NCBI RefSeq assembly: GCF_002300165.1
Contig: NZ_MLCE01000021.1
Span: 124,001-188,000, forward strand
DNA length: 64,000 nucleotides
Direction: 5' to 3'
DNA from: Streptomyces sp. Tue6028
Lineage (GTDB): Bacteria > Actinomycetota > Actinomycetes > Streptomycetales > Streptomycetaceae
In this document: piece after piece, positions 16,364 to 24,933 of the stretch
Numbering within the stretch: position 1 is the stretch's first letter
How the letters are laid out: every line of letters begins with the position of its first letter
Notes under the pieces: generated by a model
What the model saw: only the letters and a program-made list of their open reading frames with translations
What the model was told of the DNA's origin: nothing
Database searches by the model: none
Made by a program: the position numbers and the translations under genes

Positions 16364-17833
16364 TCACTTCTTGCTGTCGATGACTGCCTTCATCACGTCC
16401 CTTGCGATGGGGGCGGCGAGACCGCCACCGGAGATGTCGTCACGGTTGGCGCTGCCGTCCTCGATCACCACGGCCACGGCGACCGGCGAGCTGTTGTCGC
16501 TCAGCTTCGCGTATGAGATGAACCACGCGTAGGGCTTCTCACTGTTTCCGATGCCGTGCTGCGCCGTACCCGTCTTGCCACCGACCGTGACACCCGGGAT
16601 CCGGGCCCTCGTGCCGGTGCCGGACTGGACCACGGTCTCCATCATCGACTGGAGGACCTGGGCGTTGTCCTCGGACAGCGGCTCGCTCATCTTCTCGGGC
16701 TGCGTCTGCGAGATGACGTCCAGGTTGTGCGTGCTCAGCTCGCTCACCATGTACGGCTTCATGAGCGTGCCGTCATTGGCGACGGCGGACGCCACCATGG
16801 CCATCTGCAGCGGGGTCGCGGCGGTCTCGAACTGGCCGATCGAGCTCAGCGCGGTCTGCGGCTTGTCCATCTCCGTGGGGAAGTTGGAAGCGTTGGAGCG
16901 CACCGGCGTGAACTGCTCGGAGTTGAAGCCGAACTTCTTGGCCTCCTCCAGCATCTTGTCCTTGCCGAGGTCCGCGCCGATCTTGCCGAAGACCGTGTTG
17001 CAGGAGACCCGGAGCGCGACCCGCAGCGTCGCGTCCTTGCACGGCAGGTTGCCCTCGTTGGGCAGCTTGGTCGTGGTGTCCGGCATGGTCCACGGGTCCG
17101 GCGAGTCCGTCTTGGTGTCCGCGTCGGGGTACAGCCCGTTCTCCAGGGCGGCGGCCGCGGTGACGACCTTGAAGGTGGAGCCCGGCGGGTACGTCTCGCG
17201 CAGCGCCCGGTTGAGCATCGGGTCGTCGGCGTTGTTCTTCTTCTGGAGCTTGTTCCAGGCCTTGGCGTCGTCGTCGGAGTTGCCGGCGAAGGCCGACGGG
17301 TCGTACGAGGGCGTGGAGGCCAGCGCCAGGATCGCGCCGGTCTTCGGGTCGAGCGCGGCGACGGCGCCCTTCTTGTTGCCGAGGCCCTCGAAGGCCGCCT
17401 TCTGGGCGGCGGCGTTCAGCGTGGTGACGACGTTGCCGCCCTGCTTCTTCTTGCCCGTGACCATGTCCAGGGTGTTGCGGAAGAAGAGCCGGTCGTCGTT
17501 GCCGGTGAGGATGCCGTCCTCGAGCTTCTCCAGCTGGCTGGCGTCGAAGGCCTGCGAGGCGTAGCCCGTGACGGGCGCCCACATCGCGCCGTCCTTGTAC
17601 GTGCGCTTGTACTCGTAGTCACCGGTCTTGGACTTCGAGGAACCGGTGATCGCCTTGCCGTCCACGATGATGTCGCCGCGCGGGGTGGCGTAGCGCTCGA
17701 TGTTCACCCGGCGGTTCTTCGGGTCGGCCTTCAGCTCGTCGGCCTTGACGTACTGGAGCCAGTTGTCGCGGATGAGCAGGGCGAGGACGAGAAGCCCGCA
17801 GAAGATCGCGATCCGGCGCAGGGGCTTGTTCAC
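16364..17833 (-). CDS. pbpA: Class B penicillin-binding protein, PbpA family
   Basis: 489 residues from the GTG at 17833 (VNKPLRR), overlapping the rodA stop by 4 nt. One N-terminal transmembrane helix, a dimerisation/NTF2-like region, and the transpeptidase domain: active Ser in GSTFKVV, second motif SCN in RVSCNTVFG, third motif KTG in GGKTGTAQ. It crosslinks peptidoglycan and should pair with the SEDS polymerase encoded next to it, as PbpA-RodA in mycobacteria. Confidence 0.95.
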   Translation of the reverse strand: MNKPLRRIAIFCGLLVLALLIRDNWLQYVKADELKADPKNRRVNIERYATPRGDIIVDGKAITGSSKSKTGDYEYKRTYKDGAMWAPVTGYASQAFDASQLEKLEDGILTGNDDRLFFRNTLDMVTGKKKQGGNVVTTLNAAAQKAAFEGLGNKKGAVAALDPKTGAILALASTPSYDPSAFAGNSDDDAKAWNKLQKKNNADDPMLNRALRETYPPGSTFKVVTAAAALENGLYPDADTKTDSPDPWTMPDTTTKLPNEGNLPCKDATLRVALRVSCNTVFGKIGADLGKDKMLEEAKKFGFNSEQFTPVRSNASNFPTEMDKPQTALSSIGQFETAATPLQMAMVASAVANDGTLMKPYMVSELSTHNLDVISQTQPEKMSEPLSEDNAQVLQSMMETVVQSGTGTRARIPGVTVGGKTGTAQHGIGNSEKPYAWFISYAKLSDNSSPVAVAVVIEDGSANRDDISGGGLAAPIARDVMKAVIDSKK

Positions 17834-19269
17834 GGGCGGACCACCTGGGTCATCTCGGCGTCGGGGTTCGGGGCGGGGGCGGGCGCCGGCCTGCGGGCCG
17901 TGTCGCTGATCCGGATCAGGATGCCGATCAGTGCCCAGTTGGCGATCACGGAGGAACCGCCGTAGGCCAGGAACGGCATCGTCATACCGGTGAGCGGGAT
18001 CAGGCCCATGACGCCGCCGGCGACGACGAAGACCTGGAGTCCGAAGGCGCCGGACAGGCCGACGGCGAGGAGCTTGCCGAACGGGTCCCGGGCGGCCAGG
18101 GCGGTGCGGATGCCACGCTCGACGATCAGGCCGTAGATCAGCAGGATCGCCATGATGCCCGCCAGGCCGAGCTCCTCGCCGAAGGTGGCGAGGATGAAGT
18201 CGGAGTTGGCGGCGAACCGGATGAGCTCGGAGTGGCCCTGGCCGAGGCCGGTGCCGAGGGTCCCGCCGGAGCCGAAGGCCCACAGTGCCTGCATGGCCTG
18301 CTCGGAGTGGACACCGGGGGCGCCGGCCTGGCTCAGCTTGTACTCGCGCATGGGGTCGAGCCAGGCCTGGACACGCTGCTGGACGTGCGGTTCGAAGGAG
18401 GCCACACCGACGGCGCCGGCCGCGGACATCAGCAGACCGAAGACGATCCAGCTGGTCCGCTCGGTGGCGACGTACAGCATGATGACGAACATTCCGAAGA
18501 ACAGCAGCGACGTACCGAGGTCGGTCTCGAAGACCAGGATCAGGATCGAGATGAACCAGACCACGAGGATCGGGCCGAGGTCGCGGCCGCGCGGCAGGTA
18601 CAGGCCCATGAAGCGGCGGCTGGCCAGCGCGAGCGCGTCCCGCTTCACCATCAGGTAGCCGGCGAAGAAGATCGCCAGGACGATCTTCGCGAACTCACCG
18701 GGCTGGATGGAGAAGCCGGCGACGGAGATCCAGATCTTGGCGCCGTAGATGTTGGCGCCGAGGCCCGGGACCAGGGGGAGCAGCAGCAGGAACAGCGCGC
18801 CGACCATGGAGATGTACGTGTAGCGCTGCAGGACACGGTGGTCCTTCAGGAAGATCAGCACGACGACGAACAGGGCGATGCCCAGTGCTGTGTAGAGCAG
18901 CTGGCGCGGCGCCGCGGTGCCCGCCTGGTCGATCGACTGCAGCAGCTTGGACTGGTCGAGCCGCCAGATGATCACCAGTCCGAGGCCGTTGAGCAGCGTG
19001 GCCAGCGGCAGCAGGAGCGGGTCGGCGTACGGCGCGAACTTGCGCACGACGAGGTGGCCCACGCCGGCCAGCAGACCGAGGCCCAGGCCGTAGCTCAGCA
19101 GGCCCGCGGGGACCTCGTCGTTGATGGCGAGGCCCACGTTGGCGTAGGCGAACACCGGGATGACAACGGCGAACACCAGCAGTGCCAGCTCGGTGTTGCG
19201 CCGGCTCGGTGCGCCGATCGAGCCGATCGTGGACGTGTGGTGCGTCGGCGTGTTGGTACTACTGCTCAT
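17830..19269 (-). CDS. rodA: SEDS family glycosyltransferase, RodA/FtsW type
   Basis: 479 residues with about 10-12 transmembrane helices. Typical SEDS sequence: WISVAGFSIQPGEFAKI, then FETDLGTSLL, and ATFGEELGLAG near the end with GMTMPFLAYGGSSVIANW. It polymerises lipid II glycan strands with its cognate PBP (pbpA, 4-nt overlap). It is 26 nt from pstP, so the operon runs pstP-rodA-pbpA-pknB. RodA rather than FtsW is inferred from the PbpA partner and position. Confidence 0.94.
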   Translation of the reverse strand: MSSSTNTPTHHTSTIGSIGAPSRRNTELALLVFAVVIPVFAYANVGLAINDEVPAGLLSYGLGLGLLAGVGHLVVRKFAPYADPLLLPLATLLNGLGLVIIWRLDQSKLLQSIDQAGTAAPRQLLYTALGIALFVVVLIFLKDHRVLQRYTYISMVGALFLLLLPLVPGLGANIYGAKIWISVAGFSIQPGEFAKIVLAIFFAGYLMVKRDALALASRRFMGLYLPRGRDLGPILVVWFISILILVFETDLGTSLLFFGMFVIMLYVATERTSWIVFGLLMSAAGAVGVASFEPHVQQRVQAWLDPMREYKLSQAGAPGVHSEQAMQALWAFGSGGTLGTGLGQGHSELIRFAANSDFILATFGEELGLAGIMAILLIYGLIVERGIRTALAARDPFGKLLAVGLSGAFGLQVFVVAGGVMGLIPLTGMTMPFLAYGGSSVIANWALIGILIRISDTARRPAPAPAPNPDAEMTQVVRP

Positions 19270-19295
19270 CGTGTGACAGGGCCCCTCACGGCTGC

Positions 19296-20867
19296 TTACT
19301 GCTTACCGCACAGCGAGACCAGCTTCTGCTCTTCGTCGGAGAGGCTGGGGCCGGGTGTGGGAGTGGGTGCGGTCGTGGACTTGGAGGACGACGGTGCCGA
19401 GTTCGACGGCGTCGGCGTCGGCGTGGACGTGGCCTTGGACGTGAGGGAGGTCTTTGTGGTTCCCGTGGTCCCGCCGGCCTCGCCCTCACCGGTCTTCGCG
19501 TTCTTCTCGGTCTCGGCGCGGCGGCGCTCGGCGTCCTTCTTGCACGCGGACGCCTGCACGGCGAGCTCGTCGATCTTCGACTGGGCGTCGCCCAGGCCGC
19601 CTTCGGCGATGGTCGCCTCGACCTGCTTCTGCTGGTAGGGCGGCAGGTACTTGAGTTCGATCTCGGGGTGGTCCTTCTCCACCTTCGAGAGCGAGACCCA
19701 GGCCAGGTCCTGGCTGATGCCCCGGTACAGGGCGACGTGCTCGCCCTTGGTGCCGACGTAGTACTGCGTCTGCGTCCACCGGTAGCCGCCGTACAGGCCG
19801 CCGCCGATCACGGCGAGGGCCAGCGTGATGTAGAAGGACCGCTTCAGCCACTTGCGCCCGGTACGGGGCTTGACGAAGTCCTCGTCGGAGTAGGCGTTGA
19901 AGCCGTCCGTCGGCACGTACCCGGTGGTGTCGCCGCTGCCGGGCGGGCCGAACTCCCCGCCCCCGCCCTGCCCGGGCACCGGGCGGCCGAGGTTGGAGGC
20001 ACGGCCCGCGGGCGTCTGCATGGCGCCGTTGTCGTGCAGCTGGTGCTGGTTCTCGGCGACCGCGCCCACCACGACCGGGGTGTCGGACAGCTGCCCGGCC
20101 AGGGTGTCCCCGGAGTCGATGTCGAGGACGTCGGCCACGATGACCGTGATGTTGTCCGGGCCACCGCCGCGCAGCGCGAGCTGGATGAGCTCCTGCACGG
20201 TCTCCTGCGGGCCCTGGTAGCTGGCGAGGGTGTCCTCCATCGTCTGATGGGAGACGACGCCGCTGAGGCCGTCGGAGCAGATCAGGTAACGGTCGCCGGC
20301 GCGGACCTCGCGGATCGAGAGGTCGGGCTCGACGTGGTCGCCACTGCCCAGCGCGCGCATCAGCAGGGAGCGCTGCGGGTGGGTGGTGGCCTCTTCCTCG
20401 GTGATGCGTCCCTCGTCGACGAGCCGCTGCACCCAGGTGTGGTCCTGGGTGATCTGCGTCAGCACGCCGTCCCGCAGCAGATACGCGCGGGAGTCGCCGA
20501 CGTGTACGAGGCCCAGGCGCTGGCCGGTCCACAGCAGTGCCGTGAGGGTGGTCCCCATGCCTTCGAGCTGGGGGTCCTCCTCGACCATCATCCGGAGCTG
20601 GTCGTTCGCCCGCTGCACGGCGGTGCCGAGCGAGGTGAGGATGTCGGAGCCGGGCACGTCGTCGTCGAGCGCGACGATGGTGGAGATCACCTCGGAACTG
20701 GCGACCTCGCCGGCGGCCTGGCCGCCCATCCCGTCGGCGATCGCGAGCAGCCTCGGGCCGGCGTAGCCCGAGTCCTCGTTGCCCTCACGGATCATGCCTT
20801 TGTGCGATCCGGCGGCAAAGCGCAGTGACAGACTCATGCGCACCTCGCCCGTCGGCTCCGGGTACAT
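19296..20867 (-). CDS. pstP: PP2C-type Ser/Thr protein phosphatase PstP
   Basis: About 523 residues. The N-terminal 240 residues are a complete PP2C domain: REGNEDSGY, AIADGMGGQAAGEV, GDSRAYLL, CSDGLSGVV and GGPDNITVIVAD, giving the metal-binding aspartates. A linker, a transmembrane helix (near residue 310) and a Ser/Thr/Pro-rich external part follow. It dephosphorylates PknB-type kinases and their targets. The start is uncertain: ATG 20867, ATG 20837 (GAGG 5 nt upstream) or GTG 20873 (GGAGG 9 nt upstream). Confidence 0.94.
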   Translation of the reverse strand: MYPEPTGEVRMSLSLRFAAGSHKGMIREGNEDSGYAGPRLLAIADGMGGQAAGEVASSEVISTIVALDDDVPGSDILTSLGTAVQRANDQLRMMVEEDPQLEGMGTTLTALLWTGQRLGLVHVGDSRAYLLRDGVLTQITQDHTWVQRLVDEGRITEEEATTHPQRSLLMRALGSGDHVEPDLSIREVRAGDRYLICSDGLSGVVSHQTMEDTLASYQGPQETVQELIQLALRGGGPDNITVIVADVLDIDSGDTLAGQLSDTPVVVGAVAENQHQLHDNGAMQTPAGRASNLGRPVPGQGGGGEFGPPGSGDTTGYVPTDGFNAYSDEDFVKPRTGRKWLKRSFYITLALAVIGGGLYGGYRWTQTQYYVGTKGEHVALYRGISQDLAWVSLSKVEKDHPEIELKYLPPYQQKQVEATIAEGGLGDAQSKIDELAVQASACKKDAERRRAETEKNAKTGEGEAGGTTGTTKTSLTSKATSTPTPTPSNSAPSSSKSTTAPTPTPGPSLSDEEQKLVSLCGKQ

Positions 20868-20957
20868 CCGCACGGTGCCCACCCTCCGGTCGGGAGCGCG
20901 CCGGGGTCCGTCGTGTGGACCGCCGCTGCGTGCTCGCTCCGCTCGCTCATTGTCGTA

Positions 20958-21479
20958 CTACTTCCGCAGCTCGATGACGGTCTTGCCGATGCGGATCGGC
21001 GCGCCCAGCGGTACGGGCGTGGGAGTCGTCAGTCGGCTCCGGTCGAGATACGTGCCATTGGTGGAGCCGAGGTCCTCGACGATCCACTGGCCGTCCCGGT
21101 CCGGGTAGATCCTGGCATGCCTGCTGGACGCGTAGTCGTCGTCCAGCACGATCGTGCTGTCGTGCGCGCGGCCCAGCGTGATCGTCTGCCCCTGGAGCGC
21201 CACCGTGGTGCCCGTGAGGGTGCCCTCGGAGACGACCAGCTTGGTGGGGGCGCCGCGGCGCTGCCGGCCGCCGCTGCTCGGCGGCTGCTGCTGGCGCTGG
21301 GGCGGAGGGGCGGCCTGGCGTGCGGCCGGCTGCTGCCGGGAGGCGTCCCGGCGCGAGCCGCGCTGTGTGACGCGCGTTCCGAACAGGTCGCTGCGAATGA
21401 CCTGCACGGCCACGATCACGAACAGCCACAGTACGGCCAGGAAACCCAGCCGCATGACCGTGAGGGTCAGCTCTGACAT
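20958..21479 (-). CDS. fhaB: FHA-domain membrane protein FhaB (FipA-like)
   Basis: 173 residues. N-terminal transmembrane helix (residues about 7-28), a Gln/Pro/Arg-rich linker, then an FHA domain (about residues 85-170) with ITLGRAHDSTIVL, SSRHARIY and DLGSTNGTYLD, the phosphothreonine-binding residues. It reads PknB-dependent phosphorylation at the membrane. In mycobacteria the orthologue links FtsZ and FtsQ. 10 nt after fhaA. Confidence 0.94.
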   Translation of the reverse strand: MSELTLTVMRLGFLAVLWLFVIVAVQVIRSDLFGTRVTQRGSRRDASRQQPAARQAAPPPQRQQQPPSSGGRQRRGAPTKLVVSEGTLTGTTVALQGQTITLGRAHDSTIVLDDDYASSRHARIYPDRDGQWIVEDLGSTNGTYLDRSRLTTPTPVPLGAPIRIGKTVIELRK

Positions 21480-21489
21480 TGCCCCCGCT

Positions 21490-22326
21490 TCACCCTTCGG
21501 CTTGCCGGTAAATGATGGTGGTGCTGCCCACGACGATCCGCGAGCCGTCGCGGAGCGTAGCGCGGGTGGTGTGCTGCCCGTCCACCACGATGCCGTTGGT
21601 GGACCCGAGATCCTGGATCGTCGAGGGCGTTCCGGTCCGGATCTCACAGTGCCGGCGCGAGACGCCGGGGTCGTCGATCCGCACGTCGGCGTCGGTGCTG
21701 CGGCCCAGCACCAGCGTCGGGCGGGAGATCTGATGGCGGGTGCCGTTGATCTCGATCCAGTGCCGTGTACGGCCGCCGGGTCCGGGGCCGGCCGGCGGCC
21801 GGGCCCCCATGGGCGCGCCTCCGGGTCGGCCGCCGGGCGGCGGCGTGGACGGCATGGGAGGAGCGGCCGCGGGCGGGTAGCCGTAGCCACCCTGGCCGCG
21901 GGGGGCCGCAGGGGCCGGCCCCGCGGGGGCACGCTCCGGAGCCTGACTGGTGGAGGAGGCGAGCGTACGGCTGCGCACCCGGTACAGACCGGTGTCGAGG
22001 TCGTCCGCCTTCTCCAGGTGGACCTTGATGGGGCCCATGAAGGTGTAGCGCTGCTGCTTCGCGTAGTCGCGCACCATGCCGGCGAGCTCGTCGCCGAGCT
22101 GGCCGGAGTAGGGGCTGAGGCGCTCGAAGTCCGGCGTGCTCAGCTCCACGATGAAGTCGTTGGGGACGACGGTCCGGTCGCGGTTCCAGATCGTGGCGTT
22201 GTTGTCGCACTCGCGCTGGAGCGCGCCGGCGATCTCCACGGGCTGGACCTCGGACTTGAACACCTTGGCGAAGGTGCCGTTGACCAGACCTTCGAGACGC
22301 TGCTCGAACTTCTTCAGGACTCCCAT
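21490..22326 (-). CDS. fhaA: DUF3662/FHA-domain protein FhaA
   Basis: 278 residues with AGGAGGTG just upstream of the ATG. Residues 1-about 115 are the DUF3662 domain typical of FhaA, the middle is Gly/Pro-rich, and residues about 190-275 form an FHA domain (LVLGRSTDADVRI, SRRHCEIR, DLGSTNGIVVD). In mycobacteria FhaA binds phosphorylated MviN and regulates lipid II flux. It is the first gene of the minus-strand wall-regulation operon. Confidence 0.95.
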   Translation of the reverse strand: MGVLKKFEQRLEGLVNGTFAKVFKSEVQPVEIAGALQRECDNNATIWNRDRTVVPNDFIVELSTPDFERLSPYSGQLGDELAGMVRDYAKQQRYTFMGPIKVHLEKADDLDTGLYRVRSRTLASSTSQAPERAPAGPAPAAPRGQGGYGYPPAAAPPMPSTPPPGGRPGGAPMGARPPAGPGPGGRTRHWIEINGTRHQISRPTLVLGRSTDADVRIDDPGVSRRHCEIRTGTPSTIQDLGSTNGIVVDGQHTTRATLRDGSRIVVGSTTIIYRQAEG

Positions 22327-22349
22327 GGGGCACCTCCTCCTTCGTAGCC

Positions 22350-22437
22350 GTCCTGGTACAGCTTGCTGCCTTCTTCGTCCTGGCGGCGGACGCTGTCCCG
22401 GTACTGCCTGTCGCTGTCGTCCTGGTACTGCTTACTG
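22350..22437. repeat. Three imperfect direct repeats upstream of fhaA
   Basis: Related units begin near 22350, 22395 and 22419 (GTCCTGGTACAGCTTGCTG, GTCCCGGTACTGCC, GTCCTGGTACTGCTTACTG). On the minus strand they would encode SKQYQDD, DRQYRDS and SKLYQDG in a 44-codon frame (GTG 22448 to stop 22314) that overlaps the fhaA start. No ribosome binding site is seen. Confidence 0.6.
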
Positions 22438-22801
22438 ATCGTATCCACGCGTCGGGAAATCGGCTGGTTCCCCCTGTCGGCCCGGTCGACGGGTTGTCGA
22501 CGCCTTCCGAAGTCCCCTCCCGAGGTTCCCGCGGGGACCCCTCTTCGAACTCTTCCCGGCACTACTCCTGCCCAGGATCGTAGAGGCGCCCCACAACCAG
22601 TGTCCCGCACCTGACTGTGCGGGCCGTCCGGCTCCTGGGGAGATGCTCAGGACCGGTACGAGGTTGATACGTGAACAGGTTCCGGTCGAGACGTGGGGCG
22701 GGCGCGGAGGCCCTCTTGGGCGAAGTGGCCTGGGCTGGAGCGGGGTCGGCGGGCCCCTGGGGCAGCGGGAAAGGGATGTGAATCCACCCCTGACAGCGTG
22801 C
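22438..22801. other. Leader and promoter region of fhaA and tRNA-Leu
   Basis: About 360 nt between divergent fhaA and tRNA-Leu with no supported gene. I see C/T-rich tracts but no clear operator. Confidence 0.4.
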
Positions 22802-22807
22802 TAATGT
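22802..22807 (+). promoter_or_regulatory. Candidate -10 element of tRNA-Leu
   Basis: TAATGT preceded by TGC, an extended -10 form, 57 nt before the mature tRNA. No convincing -35. Confidence 0.4.
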
Positions 22808-22863
22808 TCTGGATGTCGGCAGGCGCTCGCACCACTCGGTGAGAGACGGACGACACACCCAAT

Positions 22864-22950
22864 GCGCGGGTGGCGGAATAGGCAGACGCGCTGGATTCAG
22901 GTTCCAGTGCCCGCAAGGGCGTGGGGGTTCAACTCCCCCCTCGCGCACCA
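22864..22950 (+). tRNA. tRNA-Leu (anticodon CAG)
   Basis: 87-nt class II tRNA: acceptor GCGCGGG pairs with CTCGCGC, D-arm TGGCGGAATAGGCAGACGC, anticodon loop with CAG, a long variable arm (TGCCCGCAAGGGCGT) and T-arm GGGGGTTCAACTCCCCC. CCA is encoded. Same neighbour of fhaA as leuT in M. tuberculosis. Confidence 0.97.
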
Positions 22951-22955
22951 GCTGG

Positions 22956-22986
22956 AAGCCCCGCAGGTCTTGGACCTGCGGGGCTT
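22956..22986 (+). terminator. Terminator of tRNA-Leu
   Basis: A perfect 14-bp stem, AAGCCCCGCAGGTC with GACCTGCGGGGCTT, loop TTG, six nt after the CCA end. Confidence 0.85.
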
Positions 22987-23592
22987 TCGCGTTGTCCGGG
23001 GCGGTTCCGCGTGGGGGGCTTCGACTTCCGTGAGGCTCGTCTCGCGTGAGCCTCGTCTCGCGTGGGCCTGTGTGCTCTTCGTGAGCCGCGTGCCCGCCCG
23101 CTGCGCCGGGGCCTGGGGCCCTCCTGGGCCTGGCTTCGCCTGGGCCTGGGGCCCCTTCTCCGACTTTGCCTTCCTGGGCTGCGGCTCTTCCTGGGCTTCG
23201 TCTCCCGTGGGCCTCGAAGCCGTCGTGAGCTTCGCCTCCCGTGAGCTTCGCGACTCCGGCGACGCGAGAGCGCGCCGCATGATCATCTCGGGTGAGGACA
23301 ATCACACGGCGCGCTCGTCGGGAGTGCGCACCGGAACGCTCTTCAGGGTGGGATCTCACGCCCCGCCTTGTGGCGCTTCCGGTGGTCCGCACGGCTTGGC
23401 GCGAGTCGGCACGCCTTTGTGTCGCTCGTGCTGCCGTGCGCCGCCGTATGTGGCGGCATTGCGCCACGGCCGCGGCCGTGGGGGTCCGTCTCGGGCGGTC
23501 CGGGCGGCTTGGCGCGAGTCGGCACGCCTTTGTGTCGCTCGTGCAGCCGTGCGCACGCGGCGGCTTCACGCCGCCGGTCGCGCGGGCCCGTC
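22987..23592. other. Repeat-rich non-coding stretch
   Basis: About 600 nt without a convincing gene. The open frames on both strands give low-complexity or repeated peptides and some run into tRNA-Leu. It carries degenerate CCTGGGCCTGGGGCCC and CGTGAGCTTCG units and the 50-bp repeat listed separately. Confidence 0.5.
23392..23554. repeat. 50-bp direct repeat, two copies 113 bp apart
   Basis: Copies at 23392-23441 and 23505-23554 differ at one base. Both begin CGGCTTGGCGCGAGTCGGCA. Between them lie nested inverted repeats built from GGCGGC and GCCGCC. Confidence 0.85.
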
Positions 23593-24246
23593 TCAGGCGG
23601 CGAGGCGCGAGGCGAGCTCCTTGGCCTGGGCGCTCGCGTCCTCGTGGGCCTTGGTGCGGGACGCCTCGAAGAGGGGGATCAGCTCGGACATCGCCGGGTT
23701 CTGCGGCGCCATCGTCAGCTCCGGGACGATGAAGGTGAGGTCCAGGGCGAGGGTGTCGCGAAGGACGGCCTCCAGGTAGTTCTGCACGTACTCGTAGGCC
23801 TCGCGCGGGGTGCCCGGCGCGTAGGAGCCGCCACGGCTGGCGACGACCGTGACCGGCTTGCCCTTCAGCTTCGAGTCCTCGGCCATGGCGGTGCGGCCCA
23901 CGAGGAACACGTTGTCCAGCCACGCCTTGAGGGTCGAGGGGATGGCGAAGTTGTACATGGGGGCGCCGATCAGGATCGCGTCGGCGGCCTCCAGCTCCTC
24001 GATGAGCTTCAGACGCTCGGCGAAGGCCGCGGCCTGCTCGGGGGTGTGCGCGTCCGGGGCGACGAAACCGGCGGTGTGGGAATCGGCCGTGATGTGCGGC
24101 ACGGGGGCGGCGGCGAGGTCGCGGTAGACGACCGTGCCCTCCGGGTGCTGCTCCTCCCAGCTCTTGCGGAAGGTGTCCGTCACCGAACGGGAGGAGGAGG
24201 CGGAGCCGGTGAAGACGGACGAGTCGATGTGCAGCAGGGTGGCCAT
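23593..24246 (-). CDS. azoR: FMN-dependent NADH:quinone oxidoreductase / azoreductase
   Basis: 217 residues from the ATG at 24246. Flavodoxin-like fold of the AzoR family: HIDSSVFTGSASSSRSVT near the N-terminus binds FMN phosphate, GAPMYNFAIPSTLKAWLDNV and VASRGGSYAPGTPREAYEYV are the hallmark FMN-binding segments. It reduces quinones or azo dyes with NADH. Divergent from an HxlR regulator 175 nt away, the usual arrangement in which the regulator senses quinones or electrophiles. Confidence 0.94.
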   Translation of the reverse strand: MATLLHIDSSVFTGSASSSRSVTDTFRKSWEEQHPEGTVVYRDLAAAPVPHITADSHTAGFVAPDAHTPEQAAAFAERLKLIEELEAADAILIGAPMYNFAIPSTLKAWLDNVFLVGRTAMAEDSKLKGKPVTVVASRGGSYAPGTPREAYEYVQNYLEAVLRDTLALDLTFIVPELTMAPQNPAMSELIPLFEASRTKAHEDASAQAKELASRLAA

Positions 24247-24421
24247 GGGTTCTCCAGACAAAGGGGTGAGCCGGGGTCGTCCAGGTACGCGGGGGTGTCC
24301 GCGCACGGCTGGGGCCGGGTCGGTGCAAGAAACCCGCAGGCTTCTTTTTCGTACTCGACTAGAGATAACACAGCTACTTACTTTTTTTCATCCCCCAACG
24401 GGGACGCAGTACTCTGGACCC

Positions 24422-24793
24422 ATGCCGGAACGGGGAATCCACGAAGCGGGGCCGTGCCAGAAGGTCGACGACGGCATGACGCGCGTCTTCCAACTGCTGG
24501 GAAAGCGCTGGACGGGCCTGGTCGTGGCCGTCCTGCTGCAACGGCCGGTCCACTTCACCGAGCTGCGCCGGGCGATCCCCGGCATCAGCGAGCGGATGCT
24601 CTCCGACCGGCTCACCGAACTCGGGGCGGCGGGCCTGGTGGTGCGCGAGGTCGACGAAGGTCCCCCGCTGCGGGTCTCGTACCGCCTGACGGAGGCGGGC
24701 GCCGCCCTGGAACCCGCGCTCAAGGAGCTCGGGGCGTGGGCCGAGCGCTATCTCCCCGAAGAGGGGCCGTGCCCGGAGGCGCTCAGGAAGTGA
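24422..24793 (+). CDS. HxlR family transcriptional regulator
   Basis: 123 residues. Winged-helix HxlR fold: CQKVDDGMTRVFQLLGKRW with the conserved Cys near the N-terminus, FTELRRAIPGISERMLSDRL as recognition helix, and the wing YRLTEAG. Likely controls azoR across the shared intergenic region. TACTCT at 24410-24415 lies 6 nt before the ATG with no Shine-Dalgarno, so the mRNA is probably leaderless. Confidence 0.92.
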   Translation: MPERGIHEAGPCQKVDDGMTRVFQLLGKRWTGLVVAVLLQRPVHFTELRRAIPGISERMLSDRLTELGAAGLVVREVDEGPPLRVSYRLTEAGAALEPALKELGAWAERYLPEEGPCPEALRK

Positions 24794-24826
24794 CGGGCCG
24801 GCCCGTCGGGGCTGGGCGTCGTGGAC

Positions 24827-24859
24827 CTGTCCACAGGCACTGCAGCGGAGTTGTCCACA
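24827..24859. promoter_or_regulatory. Two DnaA-box-like nonamers
   Basis: CTGTCCACA (24827-24835) and TTGTCCACA (24851-24859) lie 24 nt apart between the HxlR and DUF2252 genes. Confidence 0.55.
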
Positions 24860-24933
24860 GGGTCTGACGTGTTTCGCCGACCGGCTGTACGGTCAGCACG
24901 AGTTGATGTTCGTGCACGGGGGAGGCGGTCGCA

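Noticed and set aside
22897-23301. Minus-strand frame with repeats beside tRNA-Leu
   Set aside because: It runs into the tRNA gene and gives low-complexity sequence; not a plausible protein.
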